Shown here piece after piece: positions 56,901-64,000 of a stretch of 64,000 nucleotides of DNA. Both the position numbers and the translations under genes were made by a program. The notes beneath the pieces are model-generated. The model made no database searches. It was not told the origin of the DNA and worked only from the letters and a program-made list of their open reading frames with translations. Source of the DNA: Angiostrongylus vasorum (lineage: Eukaryota > Nematoda > Chromadorea > Rhabditida > Metastrongylidae); the NCBI GenBank assembly GCA_018806985.1, contig JADANN010000202.1, positions 558,001-622,000 of the forward strand. Reading direction: 5' to 3'. The stretch's first letter is position 1. Each line of letters begins with the position of its first letter.

Positions 56901-59900
56901 GTGTAGATATCAAGCGCTTCTGAGGCATAAAAAGACGTTTAGAAGGTCAGAGAGCAAGAACATTTCCAAAAATCACCGGCCACCTTTCAGACAGGTCTCT
57001 CGATTGTTGATGAGACATTCGACTCTTGTCCACTGTTGTTACCGGACCGCTTCATGGATCCAAACTATGCTCCTGTGTATTCGGAGGATAGTCAAAAAAA
57101 TGGACATGACGGGATGTTAATTGGCTCAGCGGAAGGGATCATGTAAGTTTAATGCCCTTACACCTCACCAATGAAAAAAAAAGCAAAAAACTGCAGTGCT
57201 CATGAAAACTGCCGAAACACCTGTGATCTAACAAAGCAGCATAAATTATTGTGTTAGACAATGAAGCGACCTTAACTCGTTCACTTCCACACGTGTGATA
57301 TTTTTTAGGCTGATTGATTCAAACGAGGATGTAAGGATGGTCTCAGTGGATGTCAGAGCTTCGAGTCGCAATTCATCAGGTCCTGTTTCGCATGCAAAAA
57401 ATATGAAATAAGTGCCCAGAATGGAGAAGACAGTTGGCTCGATTAAATATCCATAAAAAATGGGACCACAAAGAATCTCCCAAGAGACATAATGTTTTGA
57501 TGAGAATGACTCACCTCCCACTAAATCACTCCATTTTTGAGTCTTCTGCCAGTGATTCCCATAGAAACCTAGAAAAAACGCGGTCTTTCTTTCAAAGACA
57601 TGGCCCATTTCAGAAACCACACGCGAACCTCGATCGTTGTCTACGGTTGGCTTAAGACGGAAATTTAACAGTGCCCTGCATATGTCACGGTAAGTGATTC
57701 AACCAGTTCTGCAACAGAAAGTAATCCTTTTGATACTAAGATAACTAAGTTCAAATGTCATCCGATGGCAATAAATTGTAACTTCCAACATTTCGACAAC
57801 AAACAGATGCGTTTACTGTTGATCAATGCGATCATTGTCGAAATCAGTCACGCGCCAGGCTACAACAAAGAATTGTACTAAGAATTTTTAAACCTAAGCG
57901 TTCCAAAATCTGACAGCATACTGTGGTAACTGTGAGACTTTTCTCTCAACTAGTAGTAACTACCGCTATCATTATTCAAAACTGTTCAGACCACGAGCAC
58001 ACTCTGTCCAGCCGATTCATATGGGTTCTGTCAAGCCAGTAATTACGAATCGAGATCCGGAACGACCATATACTGCCTTTGATTTATCAAACGGTACGTT
58101 ATTCCCGGCGATATTTGTTACGATCGAGTCAAAATGTTTGCTTCACAACTTTTGAGGTGAAACTGCAAAACCATCTTCATTCAGGAATTTTTATCCTCGC
58201 TGAAAATCTTAGTACACCCTTATTCTTTTATTATCAATGCCATTCAGTGCAAAAGATGCCTTACCTTGTATCCAGTGCAATTTTCATCGATGAAAGGTTT
58301 CTTTTTTTCATCTGTATGTGAATTTTGAATCCATGCGAAACGACAGTTCTAAGACCAGGTCAGACGGTCACTAGTCTGGGTTATATAGTTTGAAAACCAG
58401 AAGTTAAATGTCCTACCAATAACTACTGTTATTAAAAAGGCGAACTGATGTCAGATGATGAAACGATAACAGGCAATTACAAATTATAAGAAAATATAAT
58501 AAAATAAAATATTAAAAAAAGCACAAAAAAAATCAATATTACTTTAAATGATTGTATTCACTAAAAATTCGTGACAACCTGTTTTCAGAACAGAGAAATC
58601 GGTTTGCATGTTCGAAAAGTACAAATATAGGTTTCGCTCCATCAAAAAAATCTCTTCACGGGTAGCTACAATTTGACAAAAGTCGAAGAAGAAGTGGAAA
58701 AATCACGATCCCAAAGCGCGTCGAGCACGTTGGAGAGTGTCGAGGAGGACGAGGTACGTTGAATTGGGATGAAAAAAATATTGTTGTATTGGACTTCCAC
58801 GGAACTTCGATAGGTAGCGAAGCGATAACGATGGGGTGCGAATTTGAAAAAACGATAGATATTGAAAAGCAAATTCAAAGTTAGTTAACAACAAAACGTT
58901 AACGTGCTGTGGTTTTAGAAGCAAAACGCACAGTCTGCAGTTCCACTTAATTTGCAAACATGACGTAACTGCCTCAATGTTCTGAACAATGATTTGACCT
59001 ATAACAAGCAATTTAGCACATTAATGACGACGTGAGTAACATACGACTCATTTTCTCTAGGAGCGTTTATTTTCCCGCAAAAGCTTTATCATTTCACTTT
59101 TCTGCAGCCATTCGATAGTTTATCCAACAAAGATATTATAACGAGCATCGTCCAGGAACAGTTTTACGGTTTTTAGAAAATGTACAAAAATCTTTTTTCG
59201 GACGAGTTCATTGCTCTGATTTGAATCCTGCGGCAAGAACTCGCACGTCTTCTGGACCTGCGCACCCGAAATTCGCAACTTTGGACACTTTATCATGTCT
59301 GTAGGTTGTTTGAAGACTACACAAAGTGAAAATTCATCAGTGTTTACACAAAGTGTGTCTTTGCAAACGTTAAGTGTTCTTCAGTCTTATTCCCCTAACT
59401 TTTCGTTGTCGTTGTAAATGTTGCGTTGCGAAATACTGTACCATTGTATTCCACAATCAATAATTTTTTTCAATGAGTACTTTTTTCCACATTCTGCAAG
59501 TAACAAAACACACAATATCTTCAGCATGCACTTCTTATGCTTAATATATGTATAAGTGCAACCACTACAATTCTTACTTATTTGGACATTTGGATGGCCC
59601 GCCTTCACTGGTCGTGAGGGCGCCAGCATAATTTCCGTTTTATCGGAGTTTTGCTGACCCACCCATTGTGCTTCACTGGAGTTCCAAGGTCAGCCTGGCC
59701 AAAGTCTACCCCAGGTCATCACCACCACAAGTAGTCGCCGGCCTTTGTGGATTAAAGGGAGGTTTGGTGGGTCCTGGTATTCGTTTACTATTAGCTAGGC
59801 TTCCTGATGGTAACGCCGGACTCCTCAGCTTGGGAGACCTTGCCCGGGGGGTGGAGGGCGAATCAACCCCCGCTGCACATTGCAGCCCAACACCCAGGAC

Positions 59901-62900
59901 CACCTCCCAGTCACGATGGGACGGTAAACCGTTGGAATGACTACAATTTTTTTTGGCTAGTGCAAAACACTGCAATTCTTAACCTTTACAATTTACAGTT
60001 TTCGCATACAATTTCATCATCCGTAATCCGTACTATTAATCCCTTCTCTGGTAATTAATGAAGCAATCTAAGCAAAACTATTCATTACATTGGCTCCATC
60101 TAGTCCTCACTTGCTTGATATCTACTAACAGATTTGGCGCCACTACATCTGGGTAATTTCTTAGAAAAGCAAGTCTCTCATCCTTAATTGTTGATAGCCA
60201 TGTTATAGTAATTGAATACCTAAAGCGTACAAACATTTTCTCTGTGTTCATTTGAATCAAACTCGAATAGAATTCTGCCTTCACAGTCTGCTCAGCTTGT
60301 GATGTCTGAACCCCAGTTCGATTTTTCATGTCAAGTTCCAGTAAAACGAATTTTCCTCTTTATTAAGTTTTTGAGTAATAAGAGGCTATATACCATCAAT
60401 ATAAACTTGGCCCTCTTCATCAAGTAAGTCATCCATAAAACCACATATTCAGCCATATTTCCTTTCCTGGAAATCTCTTTAATATGCAAAACTTTGTATG
60501 TGGATCCACCTTTGGTAGAAAAAACTTTGAGGCCATGCTATAGATGTACGCGTAGGTATATGGATAATAATAAAAATGCTGAGAAATCGGCTGATAAATG
60601 GTGAAAGCATGTGGAATTGCGTAGAGTGTACGTACAACGCATAGAGAAAGGAAACTTTCGACTTTTCCTCGGCTCTTGTCGATTTCCGTAACTTATTTTT
60701 TTTCCTGTCCATATCTTTTGGGCTTCTTCCGATATATTTCAGATTTACTACCATTCGTTAGCACAAGAGAATCAATCGGTTCACTTTAGATAAGCAGTCA
60801 ATGGAAGCTGAAGGGTTGTTCTTCATCTATCGACGGCATTCATGCTTGTAAAATTAAAACATTAAACTATAGTTGACTGCTGATTTCACCAATTTATTTC
60901 TGAATAACTGATTTCATTCCCAATAGCTATCACCTGTACCATTTGTCGTCTCCTCGACCGTCGAGTAACTCACAGGATTTTCGTGAAGAAATCTGACAAT
61001 CGGGATCGGTGGTCTTCCTAGAGTACGCTCGACATCCCGTCTTGTCCATAGGTTGTCGTCCATACGCATTACGTGTTCGGGGCACCCTATCCTCGACAAA
61101 TTGGCGTATAAAACGGCGTTTTTGGTCTTTGATCGTTGAAGCAGGTCGGAGCGTCGGAAGCTTTGCCTCATTTGTGTGACCCTTTCGACAGTGCGTTCAA
61201 TAACGCTAGGTATCTTTCATCCTGTTTGAACAGTGACCAGGTTTTTGATGCATAAGCTGAGGGAGGGAGAATGGTGGAGTGGAAAAGGTGGGCATCGAGT
61301 CGAGTGTTCTTTCATCTCTTCACTACACCCCTCGATGCTCTTGAAGGCTACCTGTTTGCTTCTTCTTGCTCAACTCTGGAGCTAAGCTGTTCGCCATGTT
61401 GGTTTCCCGACCTGTAAAGACGAAACTGGAGCACTGGGAGAGAATCATTCCGTTGGGCGCGAATGGGACATACGTAACCACTCCATTCCTAATTAACATC
61501 GATTTTATCACATTAAGTCGAAGACCAACCTTTCCACAAGCTTTATAAATACCGCTAATCATTCGTTCCGCTTGGCTAAGGTGTCATAAGAACGATATCA
61601 TCAACGAAGCGAAAATGGTGTCACTGCCGACTATCGATTTTAACTCCCACGTTGTCCTATTCCAATGTTCGCATGACGTTCTGAAGAGTGGCGGTGAATA
61701 ATTTTGGTGAGGTACTATCGCCTTGCCTAACCCCTTTTTTTCTCGTCAGTGGTAATAACGTCATAGAATGGTGATATTTTGGTTGTGAGATTTTTTATAC
61801 AGCTCAAGAAGAATCCTTATATGCTGAGTAGACATGCCCTGGCTATTCAGAGCTTCCATGACTGCTTCCATTGCAACTAATTCAAAAGCTTTCGTTAAAT
61901 CGATAGAAATGAGAGATAGCAGTGTCTTGTACTCTCGCGATACTTCAATGAGCCTCGCTTTCGTATAGGTGTGGTCTACCGTACTAAATCCTTTTTGACA
62001 CCCTGCTTGCTAACATGCTTATCCTTCGTCCAGTATTCTGTCAGTCATGTTTAGAATGGTTCGAGTGAAAAGTTTGTGGACGACAGAGAGTAAACAGATT
62101 GGTCGATAGTTGCCAATATCGTGGATCTCACCAGTCTTGAACAATAGCTCGGTCTTGGTGATCTTTCACTAAATAGGGACTTTGAATCTAGACAGGTAAC
62201 GTGTGAAGAGCCGAGCCAGTGTGTTTACGAGGACTGGTGGAAGGTTCTTCAGCTATTCAGATCTTATCCTGCCTGAACCTGGTGCACGAATCTTCGCCAA
62301 CAAAATAGCACTTCGGATTTCGGAAGGGAGAACTGGTTGTGCGACATATCCATCCTCTTTTTTATTTCATACGAGGATAGCAGAACATGACTATTCAAAA
62401 GATCCGAGTAGTAATGCTGAATGATTTTCTCCGTTGCTTTTCTGGAAGCTGTAACTGTTCCACCTGGGCGTCGGACTGTTATCGTCTTGCTTTTTGTAGG
62501 TGACAGAGCTTCGGTGGGCTTTGCGAATGCTTTCCGAGCGCCCGCAGCTTCAACCATAACTGTTGCTCTTCCATCTTTATGATCTTCTTTTATCCCTTTA
62601 TAAACCGTCAACGGGATTGACTTTGATGGTTGCTGATAGCGCCTATAAAACATGGCTGAGAGAAGGACGAAACGAAAGACACATATGATGCAGTGGTGAA
62701 CGCGTTAGCTCCCGGAAAGTGTAATAGCGTGCTCGATCCACATCACAGACACCGGCGGTCCGTAGTTTTGCAGATATCTTAGCATCATTGTGGTTGTATT
62801 TCACAACATACTCCGCCATGAAAAAAAGAGTAGGCAGTAGGTAAAAAGTAACCACGGAAATGTATTTTTGATTTCTTGCAAAACTTCACTAGATGCGAAC

Positions 62901-63345
62901 AGTATTGTGATTGGATAGTGGGCGAGTTCTTTTTTTTCATTACGTATAAGAGTTGGATATGTTCCAAAGGCGTAGAACGGTGCATAGAAGATACGTAGAA
63001 TAGAGAGAAGACAGAGGTTACCAATAAGGAATGCAGAATGACTTGATTGTAGACAGGGTACTTTAGCCGAGGCAATTCCAAGCGAGAGCGACCAAAAAAT
63101 TACGCGTCGCCCAATGCGCCACCCACAGGAAATTGCGCATCAGCACTATTGGTATAGTGAATCTTCAGAAACTATGGAATCTCATACAACTTATGACTTT
63201 GACTCGACGAGGAGTCGGAGAATAAGTGACATTGCTGTAAAATAGTAGCTAGTGGCGTTTAATATTGATTGAACCATTCAAATTTTTTTTTCAGGTTCCT
63301 GAGATCTTCAAAAAGGAGTTAGAAGGTGACCGGACAGACACGTAG
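44747..63345 (+). CDS. bestrophin-family anion channel, 13 exons
   Basis: Bestrophins are Ca2+-activated pentameric chloride channels of the plasma membrane. Nematodes have an expanded set. Exons are 44747-44926, 46112-46246, 46950-47043, 47121-47193, 48891-49046, 49931-50008, 50187-50276, 54460-54522, 56726-56806, 56991-57142, 57990-58093, 58589 (or 58631)-58753 and 63295-63345. The product, about 470 residues, starts [12 protein letters not shown]. It has the pore-neck segment [11 protein letters not shown] (neck I, F and F all present), [46 protein letters not shown], and the Ca-clasp cluster [14 protein letters not shown] followed by GLSIVDE. Phases agree at most junctions. Three places need one A removed from an A-run (44919-44925, 48909-48914, 58644-58650). 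The C-terminal tail after GSAEGI is weakly conserved in the family. Confidence 0.92.
45136..45163 (-). ncRNA. hammerhead ribozyme core, left arm
   Basis: Minus strand CTGAAGA, extra A, GGC..GCC stem II with GATACT loop, GAAA, CGTC, AGC. GGCT before the core pairs with AGC. Confidence 0.78.
45753..45780 (+). ncRNA. hammerhead ribozyme core, right arm
   Basis: Plus strand twin of 45136-45163: CTGAAGA (45753-45759), extra A, GGCGATACTGCC (45761-45772), GAAA (45773-45776), CGTC (45777-45780). This one lies on the sense strand of the bestrophin pre-mRNA. Confidence 0.78.
46112..46246 (+). CDS. bestrophin exon 2 (pore neck)
   Basis: Acceptor AAAATTCAG, donor GAGGA|GTGATT. Encodes [20 protein letters not shown], then [20 protein letters not shown] and GWIE. 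The common TRWW is DRWR here. Confidence 0.94.
46410..46640 (-). repeat. SINE2 variant
   Basis: Minus-strand copy with CCGTGGCGCAATGGCTATTA (box A-like), GGTTCGACTGGCC (box B-like) and the CCCAGTTGAGCTGAGG..AATCACAATGTTAAC end. Confidence 0.75.
46675..46855 (+). repeat. SINE2 variant, inverted to its neighbour
   Basis: GGCCTCCGTGGTGCAGTG, GTGGTTTGATCTGTCCC, TTTCGCGAATATCTCACC and GGCAGCAAATAAAAGGTTAA. It forms an inverted pair with the copy at 46410-46640. Confidence 0.75.
46950..47043 (+). CDS. bestrophin exon 3
   Basis: Acceptor CTTTTTTAG, donor TCACAG|GTAGGT. Encodes (D)[20 protein letters not shown] and [11 protein letters not shown]. Phase 2 to 0, consistent. Confidence 0.94.
47121..47193 (+). 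CDS. bestrophin exon 4
   Basis: Acceptor GACTTTCTAG, donor ACCGCCG|GTGACG. Encodes [20 protein letters not shown] and IVTA. Ends in phase 1. Confidence 0.94.
47346..47585 (+). repeat. SINE1-related copy, diverged
   Basis: GCGGTAGTTAGACTCTGC (box A-like), TAAGTTCGATTCTGGGC (box B), AAGCCCACTATCCC, CATTGGAGGTCACTGTAAG and a CAAAAGTTTTATCCTTG tail follow the SINE1 order with a different head. Confidence 0.6.
47590..47985 (-). repeat. R4 repeat, full length, diverged
   Basis: Minus-strand copy from GGCGGTAAACAGTTG (5' end) to the TTGATACTTGGATATTTGG tail. Confidence 0.8.
48150..48366 (+). repeat. R4 repeat, 3' half, with inverted tail stub
   Basis: 48183-48366 is a plus-strand 3' half ending in three CAAGTAT units. 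48150-48182 is the tail of an opposite copy (TTGGATACTTGGATACTTGG), so two copies meet here. Confidence 0.75.
48367..48890. other. rest of bestrophin intron 4
   Basis: A SINE3-like trace (TAGACTCTCAAGATAGCCG, AAGGCGTTCTAGGG) near 48476-48515. An 84-codon minus frame at 48521-48775 is Cys-containing but unsupported. Confidence 0.35.
48891..49046 (+). CDS. bestrophin exon 5, with frame break in A6 run
   Basis: Acceptor CATTTAAAG, donor ATAAAC|GTAAGT. The exon enters in the frame (G)FLHENEK and leaves in the frame [40 protein letters not shown]. The switch lies in the A6 run at 48909-48914. One A fewer reads ...[12 protein letters not shown] and ends in phase 0, as exon 6 requires. Confidence 0.9.
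49931..50008 (+). CDS. bestrophin exon 6
   Basis: Acceptor GATGAATTCAG, donor CCACAA|GTATGA. Encodes [20 protein letters not shown] and PIAYPQ, the strongly conserved NYDWVPIP segment. Phase 0 to 0. Confidence 0.95.
50187..50276 (+). CDS. bestrophin exon 7
   Basis: Acceptor AAGGTTTCAG, donor AGTGTG|GTAAGA. Encodes [20 protein letters not shown] and [10 protein letters not shown], a membrane helix. Phase 0 to 0. Confidence 0.95.
50458..50736 (+). repeat. SINE1 (tRNA-derived)
   Basis: Full copy in bestrophin intron 7, head GTAGCGTAGTGGTTACAGG, tail CACAGCTTTATCCTTTTCC. Confidence 0.85.
51307..51960 (+). pseudogene. RTE-1 APE endonuclease
   Basis: [20 protein letters not shown] (the N-containing first motif), YDVIGMAET (catalytic Glu motif), [18 protein letters not shown], then in another frame [16 protein letters not shown], and finally [20 protein letters not shown], carrying the DH-type last motif. 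Frame changes near 51590 and 51690. Confidence 0.85.
52660..53360 (+). pseudogene. RTE-1 reverse transcriptase core
   Basis: [47 protein letters not shown](stop)TFDSVE at the first catalytic Asp region, and [14 protein letters not shown] with FADD at 53214-53225. Stops interrupt it near 52879 and 52936. Confidence 0.87.
53400..54040 (+). pseudogene. RTE-1 C-terminal domain
   Basis: [20 protein letters not shown] and [20 protein letters not shown], then [15 protein letters not shown] and [20 protein letters not shown], the usual RTE carboxyl end, near 54010. Confidence 0.83.
54059..54300 (+). repeat. SINE1 variant with a different tRNA-like head
   Basis: GGGCGGATAGCACAGTGGTA (box A) and TAGTTCGATTCTG (box B) form the head. 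The central block follows (CCAACCAAGCCTCTCAAC, GGGGTCAGGAAATTGG, GGACTTGTCTGG). The 3' part differs from SINE1. It lies directly behind the RTE-1 3' end. Confidence 0.7.
54460..54522 (+). CDS. bestrophin exon 8
   Basis: Acceptor CCTCTTTAG, donor ATGAAG|GTATAT. Encodes [21 protein letters not shown], part of the last membrane helix region. Phase 0 to 0. Confidence 0.95.
54523..56003. other. bestrophin intron 8, mostly unrecognised
   Basis: A 95-codon frame at 55663-55950 has a hydrophobic start and a Ser-rich end but no splice support. Part of it (near 55795-55830) matches a worn hammerhead on the minus strand (CAGAAGA, GACG/CGTC stem, GAAA), so it is probably repeat-derived. Confidence 0.4.
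56004..56276 (+). repeat. SINE1 (tRNA-derived)
   Basis: Full copy with tail CGAGAGCTTTATCCTCTTTA and a further TCCCTTTATC unit, showing that the tail expands in TTTATCC units. Confidence 0.88.
56726..56806 (+). CDS. bestrophin exon 9 (Ca-clasp)
   Basis: Acceptor CAAATCTTAG, donor ATAGCC|GTACGT. Encodes [20 protein letters not shown] and LIDKNIA. The EDDDD cluster binds the activating Ca2+ in characterised bestrophins. Phase 0 to 0. Confidence 0.96.
56991..57142 (+). CDS. bestrophin exon 10
   Basis: Acceptor CACCTTTCAG, donor GATCAT|GTAAGT. Encodes [20 protein letters not shown], then [16 protein letters not shown] and LIGSAEGI. Phase 0 to 2. Confidence 0.93.
57990..58093 (+). CDS. bestrophin exon 11
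   Basis: Acceptor ACTGTTCAG, donor TCAAACG|GTACGT. Encodes (I)[19 protein letters not shown] and [15 protein letters not shown], part of the cytosolic tail. Phase 2 to 1, agreeing with exon 10. Confidence 0.8.
58589..58753 (+). CDS. bestrophin exon 12, frame break in A7 run
   Basis: Acceptor GTTTTCAG at 58588 (or ATATAG at 58630), donor GACGAG|GTACGT. The part after the A7 run reads [20 protein letters not shown] and [14 protein letters not shown], an acidic coiled tail. From the acceptor at 58588 the frame fits exon 11 but must lose one A of 58644-58650 to reach this peptide. From 58630 the exon is open but out of phase with exon 11. Confidence 0.65.
59108..59176 (+). CDS. possible alternative bestrophin last exon
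   Basis: Acceptor CTTTTCTGCAG, then [22 protein letters not shown] and TAG. It is phase-compatible with exon 12 and closer than the exon at 63295. Could be an alternative C-terminus or a chance frame. Confidence 0.3.
   Translation, partial: PFDSLSNKDIITSIVQEQFYGF
59573..59937 (-). repeat. R4 repeat, near full length
   Basis: Minus-strand copy from GACGGTAAACCGTTGG (5') to the tail read as TTACTTATTTGGACATTTGG. About 25 bases are missing in the middle. Confidence 0.85.
60880..62600 (-). mobile_element. RTE-2: RTE non-LTR element, 5'-truncated
   Basis: Antisense in the last bestrophin intron. Minus-strand order is the linker ([20 protein letters not shown] near 62450), the RT with [11 protein letters not shown] near 61595-61620, the C-terminal part ([20 protein letters not shown] near 61040-61100) and the 3' end at about 60890. 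The endonuclease is absent, a typical 5' truncation. Stops and an apparent deletion before GRPPIP. Confidence 0.83.
62600..62850 (+). repeat. SINE2 (tRNA-derived)
   Basis: CCGTCAACGGGATTGAC, GATGCAGTGGTGAACGCG (box A-like), GCTCGATCCAC (box B-like), ATCTTAGCATCATTGTGG and AAAAAGAGTAGGCAGTAGG. It abuts the truncated 5' end of RTE-2. Confidence 0.8.
62851..63294. other. end of bestrophin intron 12
   Basis: Nothing recognised except the T-rich acceptor tract before 63295. Confidence 0.5.
63295..63345 (+). CDS. bestrophin exon 13 (stop)
   Basis: Acceptor TTTTTTTTCAG, then [16 protein letters not shown] and TAG at 63343-63345. Phase 0, matching exon 12. The peptide is short and not conserved enough to identify by itself. 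Confidence 0.7.
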   Translation, partial: VPEIFKKELEGDRTDT

Positions 63346-63973
63346 TTGCAACCATGCTGTCGTTATTCCGTGGGAAGTAATCTAATGAATGGAACAACTA
63401 TGCGCTCATCATACTCGGGTGATACAAGCCGTCGAAAACAACATCTACGAGTACAAAATGATTTTACTCTGCCATTCTGAACTCTGTCTAAATTCTCACA
63501 GAATACTGCGCTTTGATACTCGTAGGACACAGTCCATCCATGAAAGTGGGAAGTATGCCGTAACGTCGCGAAGTTTTCTCATCATTTGTCACGTACTGAA
63601 ATCAAAGGGCAAATTGTGAATTCAGAGAATCACGCAAACCCGTCCGTAACTGTATATATCTCTTCACACCAATGAAATGACAGCCAGTTTGAAACGCATG
63701 TCATCGCATCCATCCATTTCTAGTCGTCGTTCTAAGACCCTCGCCTTCCTCGTAGCTTATCGTTAGATAAGAAGGACTTGTAACGGAGACTGCTTTTTTA
63801 TAAAAAAAGGCTATATAGGTATGCTGAGCTCACACCGTCAACAGTGCATTATATTGCGACTGATAATGTTCCGTTGTATTCTATTTGTAAAAAAAACCGC
63901 AGCAGCACCAACATTCTAAAGCTGTGTCCTTACGACCTGCATTACAATCGGGAACTTTAACAGTAATCCCTTG
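63346..63973. other. presumed 3' UTR and downstream DNA
   Basis: No gene recognised. A 76-codon frame at 63389-63619 has no support. No clear AATAAA was seen near the stop. Confidence 0.4.
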
Positions 63974-64000
63974 TCGCGTGTAGCGAAGTAGTTAGAGGTA
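63974..64000 (+). repeat. SINE1 head, cut by window end
   Basis: CGCGTGTAGCGAAGTAGTTA is the SINE1 head including box A. The rest lies outside the window. Confidence 0.7.

Noticed and set aside
57246..57620. 124-codon minus-strand frame in bestrophin intron 10
   Set aside because: No motif, no splice or poly(A) context and no resemblance to the repeat proteins seen here. Left as unexplained.
44747..63345. Calling the bestrophin gene a pseudogene
   Set aside because: All disruptions are single extra A in homopolymers. Splice sites, catalytic and pore motifs and the stop are intact.

Overview
The window looks like nuclear DNA of a parasitic nematode, most likely a strongylid such as a hookworm. 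This is inferred from AT-rich introns, short exons with an nnTTTCAG acceptor, an apparent spliced-leader acceptor just upstream of an ATG, a nematode-type bestrophin, mariner copies of the Hsmar1 type, and very dense Penelope-like, RTE-like and tRNA-derived SINE repeats. Nothing in it looks bacterial.

Two host genes can be reconstructed, both on the + strand and both split by repeat-filled introns. The first is a mitochondrial-type NAD kinase (NADK2 family) with seven supported exons from 11594 to 19882 and one doubtful upstream exon at 8720-8842. The second is a bestrophin-family chloride channel with thirteen exons from 44747 to 63345. Splice phases agree across most junctions. The exceptions each become consistent if one A is removed from a run of A at or beside the exon edge (three in the bestrophin, one in the NAD kinase). 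I read these as probable base-calling or assembly errors rather than gene decay.

The rest is mobile DNA. 1-8.7 kb: repeat family R4, a long (TA)n tract, SINE remnants and a + strand mariner relic. 8.7-20 kb: the NAD kinase gene, whose second intron holds a Penelope-like element (PLE-1, antisense, long inverted ends). 20-30 kb: a second Penelope-like element (PLE-2) with direct terminal repeats and a truncated tandem copy, followed by a mosaic of RTE and PLE pieces and SINEs. 30-44.7 kb: intergenic DNA with SINEs, R4 copies, an RTE 3' piece, a mariner relic and a large SINE hairpin. 44.7-63.3 kb: the bestrophin gene, with a PLE fold-back, inverted SINE pairs, R4 copies, one long + strand RTE element and one truncated antisense RTE element in its introns.

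The most interesting signal is a set of eight well-preserved hammerhead-ribozyme cores in the terminal repeats of the Penelope-like elements. Each contains CUGA(N)GA, a stem II, GAAA and a C-GUC cleavage box. In at least three places the motif lies about 75-120 bases upstream of the start ATG of a PLE reading frame. A second theme is a modular SINE superfamily: several different tRNA-like heads are joined to the same central block, which carries a TACCAGACTTGTCTGG core.
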